38,981 nt of DNA from Conexivisphaerales archaeon (lineage in GTDB: Archaea; Thermoproteota; Nitrososphaeria; Conexivisphaerales; UBA164): contig JAVBJD010000008.1 of assembly GCA_030756715.1 (NCBI GenBank), positions 1-38,981 on the forward strand, given 5' to 3'. Below, piece by piece: positions 25,878 through 35,958 of the stretch. Each line of letters opens with the position of its first letter. The first letter of the stretch is position 1. Below the pieces are notes generated by a model, which did not search any database, was not told the origin of the DNA, and saw only the letters and a list, made by a program, of their open reading frames with translations. The translations under genes were made by a program, and so were the position numbers.

Positions 25878-27257
25878 TCAACCAACTTTTTCTGCAAGTT
25901 CTAGCTCTATCAGCCTGTTGAGCTCAACTGCAAAGTCAGCAGGTATTTGCCTTTCAAAATCCTCTAGATAACCGGATATTATAAGGGCTGTAGCTTGTGA
26001 CTCTTTCAGCCCTCTGCTCTGAAGGTAAAATAGAGCATGTTTGTTTATCTTTCCTGCCGTTGCCTCATGAACTACTGAAGCGTCAGTCGACTTTACGACT
26101 TCATAAGGGTATGTGTAAGCCGAAGATTTTTCATCGACGATCAAAGAATCGCAGCTAACATAAGATTTCGAGTTCTTTGCGCCCATAGATACATAGACTA
26201 TTCCTCTGTATGTTGATTTTCCTCCATTCATAGAAACGCTTTTTGACTGTATAACGGAAGATGTATCCTGAGCTATATGGTATGCTTTTCCACCGGAATC
26301 TATTTCTTGCTTTCCCGAAGCCATGCTTAGGGAAAGAATCTGCGTGCTTGCCCCTTTCCCTACAAGGTATGAAGCTGGATAAGCCATTGTAACAGCGCTG
26401 CCTACATTTCCTCCAACCCATTCCATCCTCCCGTTTTCATAAACCCTAGCTCTTTCTGTAACGAGATTATAAACGTTTTTTGACCAGTTCTGTATAGAAG
26501 TATATCTAACTTTGGCGCCTTTTTTGACCACCACTTCAACAACACCAGAATGTAATGATGCTTCTGAATACCTCGGAGCGGTACAGTTCTCTATATAGTG
26601 AACGTAGCTGTCTTCTTCTGCAACTATGAGCGTCCTGTCAAAGGTTCCTTCGTTTGAGCTGTTCATTCTATAATATGCATAGACTGGTTTTTCAAGCTTT
26701 ACGCCTCTTGGGACATAGAGGAAGCTACCCCCTCCCCAAACAGCGTAAGTTAAGGCTGAGAATTTATTGTCCCCTATGGGCACAACCTTTCCGAAATATG
26801 GCCTTACAAGTTCCGGGTATTCCTTTACGGCTTCGTCCATTGCTGCAAATATTATTCCCTGGGACTCAAGTTCCTTTTTCATATTGTGGTAAACCATTTC
26901 AGATTCAAACTGTGCTCCAACACCCGCTAAAAATTTTCTTTCTGCTTCTGGCACCCCTAATCTTTCAAAAGTCTCTCTTATTGAAGGCGGTAGTTCTTCC
27001 CAAGATGAGGCCCTTTTGCTTAATGGTTTTATATAATATATAAGATTATTGAGGTCTAAACCTCTGAGATCAGGCCCCCATCTTGGCATAGGCGATTCTA
27101 AGAATTCTTTTAACGCCTTTTTTCTGATATCCTCAACCCATACAGGATCGTCTTTCTGCCTTGAGATTTCTTCTATCAGTTTTTCATCGATCCCAGGAGG
27201 AGAAACATATGCGTACTCGGCCTTAACCGAGAAATCATAATCCATAAAAAAACTCAT
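25878..27257 (-). CDS. sufB: Fe-S cluster assembly scaffold SufB
   Basis: 'FAAMDEAVKEYPELVRPYFGKVVPIGDNKFSALTYAVWGGGSFLYVPRGVKLEKPVYAYYRMN', 'YIENCTAP', 'SDASVVHEATAGKI'. Confidence 0.96.
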   Translation of the reverse strand: MSFFMDYDFSVKAEYAYVSPPGIDEKLIEEISRQKDDPVWVEDIRKKALKEFLESPMPRWGPDLRGLDLNNLIYYIKPLSKRASSWEELPPSIRETFERLGVPEAERKFLAGVGAQFESEMVYHNMKKELESQGIIFAAMDEAVKEYPELVRPYFGKVVPIGDNKFSALTYAVWGGGSFLYVPRGVKLEKPVYAYYRMNSSNEGTFDRTLIVAEEDSYVHYIENCTAPRYSEASLHSGVVEVVVKKGAKVRYTSIQNWSKNVYNLVTERARVYENGRMEWVGGNVGSAVTMAYPASYLVGKGASTQILSLSMASGKQEIDSGGKAYHIAQDTSSVIQSKSVSMNGGKSTYRGIVYVSMGAKNSKSYVSCDSLIVDEKSSAYTYPYEVVKSTDASVVHEATAGKINKHALFYLQSRGLKESQATALIISGYLEDFERQIPADFAVELNRLIELELAEKVG

Positions 27258-27320
27258 CTTTGATTCTTTATAAGTTTTGATCGAATTCCGTTTAGAGATT
27301 TTAAGCTTTATAAAGATGAT

Positions 27321-27887
27321 CTATAAATTCGTGTTTGATTTTGCTTTTGAAATCCTGTTCCGTTCGTTTATCATGAACTTTTCTAAAGCTATTCCTATCA
27401 GCTTCGTATACTCCCCTTTGAAGTTTTCCTTTATATCATTTGCTAGCTTAGGAACCCATCTTAGTATATGAGAGCTTACAAATTCGTCCCCTTCTTTATC
27501 AAGAGAAACAAAATAAAGAAATGATGTGAACTCCATCTCTGTTGAAACATGATCAGGTAATTCTTTCTGAACGTTTAGACCGTATTTTAAGTAGCTAGCC
27601 ATAAGCTTCTCCAGTACGCTTCCATAAATCGTTTTTTGAATATACCATGATTCATAAGGCGGACACTTTAGCTCTCTGAAATCGTTAACAAAGCATGAAG
27701 TATATTCAGTTAGAAGTTTGTCCATATCTTGGCTCACAAGTATTTCATAAATTTTCTTTGTTTCTTCATAATATGGCCTATCTTTTACATACTCTAAAAA
27801 TTCTTTTAAATTATCCCTATATCTTGGTCCTAACAAAATATATGAAAACAATCTGTAATCTGCTGATACAGATCTGTATTCAGTCAT
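27321..27887 (-). CDS. sreE: TorD/DmsD-like molybdoenzyme chaperone (SreE-like)
   Basis: 'YTSCFVNDFRELKCPPYESWY', 'ELPDHVSTEMEFTSFLYFV' typical of TorD-family chaperones; last gene of sre-like operon. Confidence 0.82.
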   Translation of the reverse strand: MTEYRSVSADYRLFSYILLGPRYRDNLKEFLEYVKDRPYYEETKKIYEILVSQDMDKLLTEYTSCFVNDFRELKCPPYESWYIQKTIYGSVLEKLMASYLKYGLNVQKELPDHVSTEMEFTSFLYFVSLDKEGDEFVSSHILRWVPKLANDIKENFKGEYTKLIGIALEKFMINERNRISKAKSNTNL

Positions 27888-29289
27888 CCTTCACGCTGCC
27901 TCTCGGTTTAAACTGCGAATTAGGTCCTAAAAGCTTTTTCGCAGCGTACTCAGACCTGTGCTTTGGACATAGCTCAAGCCACTCGTCATCAACTTCCATT
28001 CCCTGTTTTTTCATAACTTCTTTTATGTGGTTTAACGATCTCCTTGATCCGACTGGAGCTCCACAAACTCTGCACTTTACCAAATAATCCTTTGCCAGCA
28101 CTTTCTTTTCACTCTTTCCCCTATTTACCTTAATAGCCTTTCCAGATCCATCTTTTGAAGACACAGGACATACGTTTATACAAATGTTGCAACCTATACA
28201 CGGCTCAGGATCAAACGTTAGCGCTTCCTGGCCATCTATGTTTTCGATCTTCAAAGCAGAAACTGGGCACCACTTTGCACATGCTTCGCATAAAGTGCAT
28301 GAGTCATCAACTTTAACATCGTAAGATAGAATGTCTTTGAGTTTATTCTCTGTAAATTTCTTACTTAAATCTGAACGCTTCTCAACGCTATCAAGTCTAA
28401 TAGTAAATGGTGCGGGTTCTACAGACTCCTCTGTATTCCCCCTTATTTCAAACTTTATCCCTCCTATCACCGAATTTACGGTCCTTACATCTTGTTTTAA
28501 CTTTTCAAGGTTCTTCTCAAGTTCGCAACCAACGCATTTAAGATAAACTTCTCCAGAGCTTCTCAAAGCTAAAAGATCCTCTAGAGAAAGCATCGCTATG
28601 CAAGGTAACTTTATCGAGTTTCCTTTATCTTTATAGCAAGAAATCGTTTTGTTTCCTTTTAAAGTTGATAGGTCAAATATTGAACGCTGCGGCGCAGAAG
28701 GAAACTGTAGCGCGCTTTCTGGACAAGAAGCAACGCATAGGCCGCACGCTGTACATTTTTCATAGTCTATCTTTACTCCACTCTTTTTGTCAACGGTAAT
28801 TGCGTTGTAAGGACAAGAATCCTGACAAACTGTACATTCCCTATAAAGATAACCGCAGTAATCAGATATGTAAACGGGCTTATCAACCCTGTCCTTGCCA
28901 ACCTTTACCGCCCCCCTTATTACCTCTCTCCTGCTAAGGGGCAGTGTAATGTCTATTTCCTGAGCTTTATCAGCAACAAAGTTACGCTCTAACATAACAG
29001 TATTCTGCGCTATGGCTTCATCTCCCCATCTATAATCAACAACCCTTAAGAGTAGCGGGTTTAGGCCAGCTTTTAGCGCGGCTTCCCTGTAAAGTTTTAA
29101 ATGGGCCTCATCATAAACTCCTACAATTATCAATCCGTTTATGTTAAGCCTTTTTATAAAATCGGCAAGCTCTGCTGAATCGCATGTTTTTACTTCCCCT
29201 GAAGGATTATGTTCACAACCGTGTTTTAAAATGCCTATCTTATTTTTCGTAGAATTAATAAAATAATCAGAAAAACCCATCTGTTTCAC
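27880..29289 (-). CDS. sreD: Polyferredoxin with C-terminal zinc-ribbon-like Cys motif (SreD-like)
   Basis: Several CxxCxxCxxxC clusters (CTACGLCVASCPESA, CTLCEACAKWCPVSA, CIGCNICINVCPVSS) plus 'VKCRVCGAPVG'. Confidence 0.8.
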   Translation of the reverse strand: MKQMGFSDYFINSTKNKIGILKHGCEHNPSGEVKTCDSAELADFIKRLNINGLIIVGVYDEAHLKLYREAALKAGLNPLLLRVVDYRWGDEAIAQNTVMLERNFVADKAQEIDITLPLSRREVIRGAVKVGKDRVDKPVYISDYCGYLYRECTVCQDSCPYNAITVDKKSGVKIDYEKCTACGLCVASCPESALQFPSAPQRSIFDLSTLKGNKTISCYKDKGNSIKLPCIAMLSLEDLLALRSSGEVYLKCVGCELEKNLEKLKQDVRTVNSVIGGIKFEIRGNTEESVEPAPFTIRLDSVEKRSDLSKKFTENKLKDILSYDVKVDDSCTLCEACAKWCPVSALKIENIDGQEALTFDPEPCIGCNICINVCPVSSKDGSGKAIKVNRGKSEKKVLAKDYLVKCRVCGAPVGSRRSLNHIKEVMKKQGMEVDDEWLELCPKHRSEYAAKKLLGPNSQFKPRGSVKDD

Positions 29290-30458
29290 TTAAATATCCA
29301 GAGGTGTTTTGGCTTTTCTCCTTCTTCCAAGGGGAATATCAAGGCTCCAAGCGCATACAGGCTAGGCCAGAGTATACATGCTCCTATGAACATCATCAGA
29401 AGCCCGGTTGGCGGGAAATAAGAGTAGTTTGATATCTGTAAAGTAAGCCACACGTAAGGTCTCAGTTCTTGCGGCAGTACTATCAGAGAGTATTTGCTCA
29501 TAAAACCACCTATTATCAAAAGAACAGCAGCTGTTATGGCTGCCCAAGAGCTCTTTTTCATGTATCCGTAAACAGCAAGGGCAACAGGTATGAATATTCC
29601 TAGCACCATTTCTACCCCCCAGAATATTACGGCTTCGCTTCCAAAAAGCAGAGTCTGGTAAACGGGCCATACGGTTTCTCTGCTATACCATGCTGATATT
29701 ATGATCCAAGTCAAGTACATCAAATATGAAGGTATCGATATAAGGTAAACTTCGCTGTAGTAACGACTCATAAAAGCTTTCAGGTTGCTGTCTTTGTGTT
29801 TAACTACGTATATGAAAAGAGACTGTCCTGCGGCACCAAGCATAATGGCGCTCATTATAAAGTAAAGAGCCAGCCAAGGACCGTACCAGGCAGGCATAGA
29901 AATTAGGCTCCCGAATACTTCACCGAGGTTGCTGTGCACTGCTATCGTGGCTATAAGTACGAGAATAGCTATAGCAAGCTCTAAGTACTTTATCCTTCTA
30001 AGCAGGTCCCATGACTCAACAAGTATCATATAGAGAAGCTCTATGACTAGCATTAGAGCGAAGAATGTGTAGAATGCTGCCATCCAGGCTATTCTTGAAG
30101 ACATCCTGAAGAACAGCAGTATATAGTAAAAGTCAAAAGGCTTGTATATGCCTAAAAGTACGAGCAACCAAGCTGAAAATATTGTAGATAGAGAGAACCA
30201 TACTCCGTATTTTATTATCTTTTTGTACTCTCCGTTCGGCCCGTTGTAACCAAATATCGTGTATACGCTGTTAACTATGCTTGAACCAGTCGCCATCAGT
30301 GCAAAGAAGGTATAGCCAACGACGTCAAGCCCCCACGGTACGTCAAAAACCTGCTCTTCAACCTGATCAAGCTTGTAGCCATAATAAGCCATTCCTAGAG
30401 CTATAAGTATGAGCACGATCGAAATAACAGCCACAGCTACTTTCTTTCCTGTATTCAT
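29286..30458 (-). CDS. sreC: NrfD/PsrC-type membrane anchor subunit (SreC-like); ORF track start 30506 trimmed to Met at 30458
   Basis: Polytopic protein; ATG at 30458 lies just after the sreB stop (TGAAATG), avoiding a 47-nt overlap. Confidence 0.82.
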   Translation of the reverse strand: MNTGKKVAVAVISIVLILIALGMAYYGYKLDQVEEQVFDVPWGLDVVGYTFFALMATGSSIVNSVYTIFGYNGPNGEYKKIIKYGVWFSLSTIFSAWLLVLLGIYKPFDFYYILLFFRMSSRIAWMAAFYTFFALMLVIELLYMILVESWDLLRRIKYLELAIAILVLIATIAVHSNLGEVFGSLISMPAWYGPWLALYFIMSAIMLGAAGQSLFIYVVKHKDSNLKAFMSRYYSEVYLISIPSYLMYLTWIIISAWYSRETVWPVYQTLLFGSEAVIFWGVEMVLGIFIPVALAVYGYMKKSSWAAITAAVLLIIGGFMSKYSLIVLPQELRPYVWLTLQISNYSYFPPTGLLMMFIGACILWPSLYALGALIFPLEEGEKPKHLWIFK

Positions 30459-30459
30459 T

Positions 30460-31146
30460 TCATTCTTCACCTCCGTTTTCAACGTACCTGCCCTGCTGTT
30501 TTCCAAAAATGTACCTTACCTTAGATCCTACACCAAGCTCTGGATTTATTTCCACAGCCTGACCGGTGTTAAACAGTATTGAAACTTCACTGTTTGGATC
30601 GTCAAGGCACCCGAACACCCTCGCTCCTCCTACACATGTCCTTACACAGGCTGGCGTGTTAGTGTCGTCTGGCGCTGTTCCATAGCAGAAGGTGCATTTA
30701 TCGACATGAGGGACAACATGTATTGTGTTTTCTCCATAGTATTCTTTAGATTTTTCAATATCTTCATAAGTATACATATACCTCGCGCCAAAAGGACATG
30801 CTTCAACACAGTACTGGCAGCCTATGCATTTGTACTCGTCAACTACGACTATTCCACCATCAACTATCTGAGTTGCACCTGTTGGGCAGACATAATAGCA
30901 AGGCGGATTCTCACACTGCATGCAAAGCCTTGGTAAAAAGACCCTTTGCGAGTTCGGATAATCCCCGAGTTCATAATCTTCTACATGAGTCCTCCAGAGC
31001 TCGTTCCAGAATGGGGTCTGGTTTTCAAGAGTGCATGCGGCAACGCATGCATCACATCCCATACACTGGTCTACCTTTATGACCATTCCCCAGTGATTAC
31101 ATTCTCCTGTGTTCTTAAAGCCCTGATAGGGGTTTTGCTGACTCAT
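30460..31146 (-). CDS. sreB: PsrB/TtrB-type four-cluster ferredoxin subunit (SreB-like)
   Basis: '[15 protein letters not shown]', '[17 protein letters not shown]', '[16 protein letters not shown]', 'CTFC...CVRTC'. Confidence 0.9.
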   Translation of the reverse strand: MSQQNPYQGFKNTGECNHWGMVIKVDQCMGCDACVAACTLENQTPFWNELWRTHVEDYELGDYPNSQRVFLPRLCMQCENPPCYYVCPTGATQIVDGGIVVVDEYKCIGCQYCVEACPFGARYMYTYEDIEKSKEYYGENTIHVVPHVDKCTFCYGTAPDDTNTPACVRTCVGGARVFGCLDDPNSEVSILFNTGQAVEINPELGVGSKVRYIFGKQQGRYVENGGEE

Positions 31147-31151
31147 TTTTT

Positions 31152-34100
31152 CTACGCACCTCCATTAGTAGAATTAGTATAATTTGGAGCTGTGCTCTCC
31201 TGAGAAGGCAGCTCTGTCGAAACTTCAGCCACAGCCGTAAACTGGCTTATTTCTGCGGCTGTAGCCTTTCTAACATTTACCGTAAACTGCTGTATCATCC
31301 TGTGACCTGTCAGCGGGTCGTAGCTCTTTGTCCAGATTTCTGTTACAGCCTTGTTGCCAAAGCTGTCTAGAGAGTTTATAGAATAGCTCTGGGCCGGATT
31401 TGACTGCCCCCATGGCATGGGCACACCTATTGTATCGGGTCTTATCATTTCAGTTAAATGCACTCTAGCTGCTATCTGTGCGCCTGTTATGTTGTTCGTT
31501 ACAACTATCCAGTCCCCTTCGTTCAGACCCATGCTTTTCGCTACGTCTTTGTTCATCCATATGTACTGGAGTATGTTCTTATGATAGCTGTTCGAAGTCA
31601 AGGCGTATAGCACTGGAATATCTGCTGTATATATGTATGCTATCTGCGGTACTTTGTATTCTACGTGGAAGAACTCTGGGGGTGTTGGCCTAAAAGCCGG
31701 ATCACTGTATGGAGCTGAAGGCTGCTGATAAGTTCCCGGGCTTATAGCGTATCCAGCATTCCAGTCAGGGGGGACGTACTGGATCAAAGGATCCCAAGTC
31801 CTGTCATAACCGAAATTTTTAACCACATAATAATAAAGTATAGTTGAATAAACCTCTATCCTTCCAGATGGTAGCCCTGCAGGTACGTTCCATGGAACCC
31901 TCATGTTATTTTGTACATAATCATCCCAGGTATTGACCGTTATTACCCCCTGAGTCTTGAGCTGATTCATTACGTCTTCGGGTTCTACGTTCAACTTTGA
32001 GGCAATTATAGCGCTCTGAACATCGTTGAACGCCTTGCCCGTAAATTCTCCCCAAACAGGATAAATGCCGGTAGAGTTAAGCTGGTTGAGGTATGGCTGC
32101 ATTTCTTTCTGCATGGCAGCGATAAGCTGGTCTGCAGGTAGTCCGAGAGCGTTTGCCATGACAGTTATGTATTCGTTAAAGAAACCCAGCTCGTAGGAAA
32201 GCAAAACAAAAGTATCGAGCTCGGGTATTGCATACGGGTAAACACGAGGAACAGCCTGCCACCTCTTTCTGTAACCAGAATCGGGTGTAGCTCCTCTGTC
32301 CGTTATCGGCTCGTCCCTTTCTATATAAGTTGCATCAGGCAGTATTACGTCTGCATAAAGCGTTGTATCAGTAGGTAAGACGTCTATCATGACAACAAAT
32401 GTGTTGCTAAGTATCTCTTTCCACTCTGATTCCTGCATATCCTTAGCTGGATTTACGCAGCAAGCCATTATCATCTTTATGTTATAAGGCTGGTTGTTCC
32501 ACTGAACCTTGTTATTAATAGATTCATATATACCCGTATCGGGGAAAAGTGAATACACTGCTGCTGGCTTTAAGCCCTGAGAAATTAAGGTTGAGTTATA
32601 AGCGGCTGCTACGGAAGGATGGCCATGCTGCCAGAAGTTAGGATTGTTAAACACCAGAGCTGTAGCAACGTATTCCATCATCTGACCGGGTAAGTTCATT
32701 ACTGGCACAGACATCAGAACTTCAGGTCTCTGTATAAGTATCCCTGGCTTTATCTTGCCCGAGCTTACTGCAGAATTATAAGCCTGATAAAGCTTGTAAG
32801 CCGATTCCCTCCATGCGCCGCTGTATAACCATCCTCCCCTTACATCTATGCTGCCCTTCAGAGCCATTATTATAGCTGTGGCCCTTCTCCACTGAGTTGT
32901 ATAGCTGCCCTGAGATCCTCTAAGCCCTGTCCCTATTTCTACTGGAGACGCCGTTGCAACTTTGTTATAAAATTGCTTTATGAGAGAGCTATCTACATCA
33001 GCAAGTTTTGATACGTAATCTATGCTGAAACTTGAAACACGATCTGAAAGAAACATAAAGAAAGTTTTTAAAGTTTTTCCGTCTTGAGTTTGGAGACCCG
33101 ATACGTGAAGAGCAGGGATTATCCTTCTTCCATCAACGGTATAAGCGTTGGTGTTTGTGTAGGGGGGCACATCAACTATCTTCCCTGAAATTTCGTCATA
33201 AACTTTGAACGCCTTAACTGTTCCGTCTTCGTAAGTTGAGACATATGGATGTATTATTCCGTTTTCTTCATATCCTAAAAATGGAGAATCTGTGTAATAC
33301 CTTACAAAATTATCGTCATAATAATTGTTTTCTATCAAGTAATTTATAAGTCCCATAGCTAAAGCCAAGTCGCTCCCTGGTTTTGCGGGAATCCATAAAT
33401 CGGCTTTTGATGCCGCTTCGCTTACACGTGGATCTATAACAATAACATAGGCGCCGTTTTCAAGACCTTTCCCAAATCTAGCCCCTTTATTAACGAATAC
33501 TCCTGCCGGGTTTCCGTTACTTCCCCATAAAACAATTACTGGAGAATATTCAAAATCGTCAACCAAATCAAGACCGTGGGCGTCAAAACTACCGACCGTA
33601 AGGTTTATCCCGAGCTGTTCCCCGAACAAGCAGGGCTGCATCGGGCTGCCAGCCATGTTCGGTATCTGCGAAGCCATCATAAATGGGATAAGCTCCGGCC
33701 TGTAGTTTGCGCAAGGTATAGCTCCGCCTCCCATAGCTATTTCCCATGGCTGTACATTAAGCTCCTGCATCTTCTGCTTTATATAGCTTATAGCTTCGTC
33801 CCAAGTAGCTTCTTTAAAAGACCACGTGCCCTTTGGGCCTGTCCTTATAAGCGGTTTTTTGATCCTGTCCTTGTTATAAGTTATCATGGTACCGCTCCTT
33901 CCTCTTGCACAAAGCTTACCAAAATTTAGTGAAGAGTTTGGGTTTCCATCTATTTCTACAGCCCTTATATAATTTCCTTTTTGCTCTACATAAACAAGGG
34001 CATCACACACAGAAGAACATATCCCGCACATAGTTGGAGAGTATGTATAAGAATAACCTGGCAAAGGTTGCTCATAATCTGTCTGCAACGAAAGAAGATT

Positions 34101-34226
34101 AAAGGAAAACTTGCCCTCTGCAGCACCAATCGCATAAACAATACCTGCGGCAACTACCGCGCTGCCTGTTATTTTTATAAAATCACGCCTGGCAACATCT
34201 ATTTTCTCTTTACTATCACTGGCCAT
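31152..34226 (-). CDS. sreA: Tat-exported molybdopterin oxidoreductase catalytic subunit (sulfur/polysulfide/tetrathionate reductase family, SreA-like)
   Basis: Twin-arginine '[10 protein letters not shown]', cluster '[15 protein letters not shown]...LCARG', MopB-type sequence, size and five-gene order A-B-C-D-E as in sre cluster of Acidianus. Confidence 0.88.
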   Translation of the reverse strand: MASDSKEKIDVARRDFIKITGSAVVAAGIVYAIGAAEGKFSFNLLSLQTDYEQPLPGYSYTYSPTMCGICSSVCDALVYVEQKGNYIRAVEIDGNPNSSLNFGKLCARGRSGTMITYNKDRIKKPLIRTGPKGTWSFKEATWDEAISYIKQKMQELNVQPWEIAMGGGAIPCANYRPELIPFMMASQIPNMAGSPMQPCLFGEQLGINLTVGSFDAHGLDLVDDFEYSPVIVLWGSNGNPAGVFVNKGARFGKGLENGAYVIVIDPRVSEAASKADLWIPAKPGSDLALAMGLINYLIENNYYDDNFVRYYTDSPFLGYEENGIIHPYVSTYEDGTVKAFKVYDEISGKIVDVPPYTNTNAYTVDGRRIIPALHVSGLQTQDGKTLKTFFMFLSDRVSSFSIDYVSKLADVDSSLIKQFYNKVATASPVEIGTGLRGSQGSYTTQWRRATAIIMALKGSIDVRGGWLYSGAWRESAYKLYQAYNSAVSSGKIKPGILIQRPEVLMSVPVMNLPGQMMEYVATALVFNNPNFWQHGHPSVAAAYNSTLISQGLKPAAVYSLFPDTGIYESINNKVQWNNQPYNIKMIMACCVNPAKDMQESEWKEILSNTFVVMIDVLPTDTTLYADVILPDATYIERDEPITDRGATPDSGYRKRWQAVPRVYPYAIPELDTFVLLSYELGFFNEYITVMANALGLPADQLIAAMQKEMQPYLNQLNSTGIYPVWGEFTGKAFNDVQSAIIASKLNVEPEDVMNQLKTQGVITVNTWDDYVQNNMRVPWNVPAGLPSGRIEVYSTILYYYVVKNFGYDRTWDPLIQYVPPDWNAGYAISPGTYQQPSAPYSDPAFRPTPPEFFHVEYKVPQIAYIYTADIPVLYALTSNSYHKNILQYIWMNKDVAKSMGLNEGDWIVVTNNITGAQIAARVHLTEMIRPDTIGVPMPWGQSNPAQSYSINSLDSFGNKAVTEIWTKSYDPLTGHRMIQQFTVNVRKATAAEISQFTAVAEVSTELPSQESTAPNYTNSTNGGA

Positions 34227-34642
34227 AGCTAACAGTGTTTAGAATAGTCACGTTATTAAATTTTACTAAACAGATGACTAAAAAATTTATAAGAATTATA
34301 CAAATGTTTTGCAATTTTTAAGATTTAAATAAAAATATAGCTTAACGTTACCTCAGTATACTTTTAAATTACTAATCAGTTTTTTATTTTTAACAATCAA
34401 TAATTTTTTGATAATTTAAATTGCCTTTTTGTTATCTTTTACAACCTAAATAAAACTATAATAAATTTATCCGGTTTTCAAGTTGGACTTTCCAAAAAAC
34501 TGACCAAAAAAGTGAAATTTGTTCGCTATCATTGAAATTTTATTGAAATTAATCTTAAACGTTACTTGCTTTATGACTTTTTATGCCACTAAAAAGATGT
34601 TTTGTTCAATATGTTTAAATCAAATTTACTGAGCTCAAAAGC

Positions 34643-35349
34643 TTAGATTATGGGGTATAGAAGTTCTGGCGTAGAATAAGCCTTATCTGCTTTTATATAA
34701 TAGGTGTTTTGATGCAATTTTTTAACTTCTTCAACACAGCTTTCATGAATTTTATAATCTTTAGATTGAATTGCCAGATCTATCCTTAATTTTGTTAAAC
34801 GGTTAACTGAATCTATAAATTCAGCTATTTTCTTTATTTCGTCGCATTCTATAAGATGGGGATAAAGAACTGTCTCTGCTACTACTTTTAGATCTTTGCC
34901 ATACCTTAGAAAGTTCTCAAGAACCTTCTTGTTCTGCCTTCCAGTAAGCCTGATATGCAGTTTTTCATCAATGGCCTTTATGCTAAAGGTTATTCCATAA
35001 GAGAGCTCAAAAGTTCATCGTCCAGCATTTCCCCATTTGTTATCAGCCATGAATTTATTCCGTTGTATTTTAGTTCTTTCATCAAAGTTTTTATTTCATC
35101 ATCTTCAGTCTGTTCTCCTCCACCCAAGTATGCAGTGTGTACGCTGTTTTCTTTTAAGATACTGACAGCTTTTTCAACAGTTAAATATTCAGGATTTATA
35201 TTTTTTAATTTGTTTTGCTGATCTTCCTTTAAAGAAGAACACCATCTGCTTACGTTTCTTACACAATAAATGCATCTCCAGCTACAAACATCAAAGGTAA
35301 GATAAGCGCTTCGATCTACAAAATTCACGATCTGATAAATTTTTGTCAT
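34643..35349 (-). pseudogene. Radical SAM protein split by a one-base frameshift
   Basis: N-terminal part (34990-35349) has 'CSWRCIYC' CxxxCxxC; reading continues in another frame as 'YGITFSIKAIDEKLHIRLTGRQNKKVLENFLRYGKDLKVVAETVLYPHLIECDEIKKIAEFID...TPELLYPII*' to a stop at 34643. Confidence 0.75.
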
Positions 35350-35470
35350 AAAATCATCTAAAGCTTAACTTGTCAAGCTTGCTTTTTAAAATTGACCGTA
35401 TTTGTTAAGCTAGAATGTTTTTTAGAAATACTGACATTAAAAAATCTTTAAAATACCAGTGCGTTTACTA

Positions 35471-35857
35471 TCATTTTAAACCCCAGCTGCTAAACCCTGA
35501 TGGCTCTATTCTAATAAAAGGAGCTTCTCCTTCCTTCCATGGATTCAACCTTACCCATTCGAATTTTTCATAAAAAATCTTGTATAATTTCCTGTATTCC
35601 TCCCCTTTTTCTATAATCGATGCTTTACCCCAGATCAGAACGCCTCTGTTTGGGTTTATGTCATCAACAACTACGGCCGCTTTAGGATTTTCTTTTAAGT
35701 TCCTTAACTTTTTTGTCTCATAATCTGTGCTTATGTAAACTTTTCCGTTACAGTAAATATATGATACGGGAACGACGTGCGGGACACAGTTTTTCCCTGC
35801 TGTAGCTATATGGCACATCCCATGTTCTTTTAAAAAATCCTCAATGTATTTCTCCAT
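35471..35857 (-). CDS. Pyridoxamine 5'-phosphate oxidase-like FMN-binding split-barrel protein
   Basis: 'MCHIATAGKNCVPHVVPVSYIYCNGKVYISTDYETKKLRNLKENPKAAVVVDD'; start taken at ATG 35857. Confidence 0.85.
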   Translation of the reverse strand: MEKYIEDFLKEHGMCHIATAGKNCVPHVVPVSYIYCNGKVYISTDYETKKLRNLKENPKAAVVVDDINPNRGVLIWGKASIIEKGEEYRKLYKIFYEKFEWVRLNPWKEGEAPFIRIEPSGFSSWGLK

Positions 35858-35900
35858 AAAACAATAAATGTATAAAGCACGATAAAAAGTATGACATTCT

Positions 35901-35920
35901 CTCACGCGCTTTAGCGTGAG
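35901..35920. repeat. GC-rich hairpin CTCACGC-GCTTTA-GCGTGAG
   Basis: Perfect 7-bp stem, 6-nt loop, in a short relatively GC-rich segment between genes. Confidence 0.7.
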
Positions 35921-35958
35921 CGTCTCATGTCGCTATCACCAGACCCCTAATATTCATT

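Noticed and set aside
30459-30506. Upstream start for the NrfD-type subunit giving a 47-nt overlap with the ferredoxin subunit
   Set aside because: Met at 30458 just after the upstream stop is a better start; the extra 16 residues are a frame-shifted reading of the PsrB-like C-terminus.
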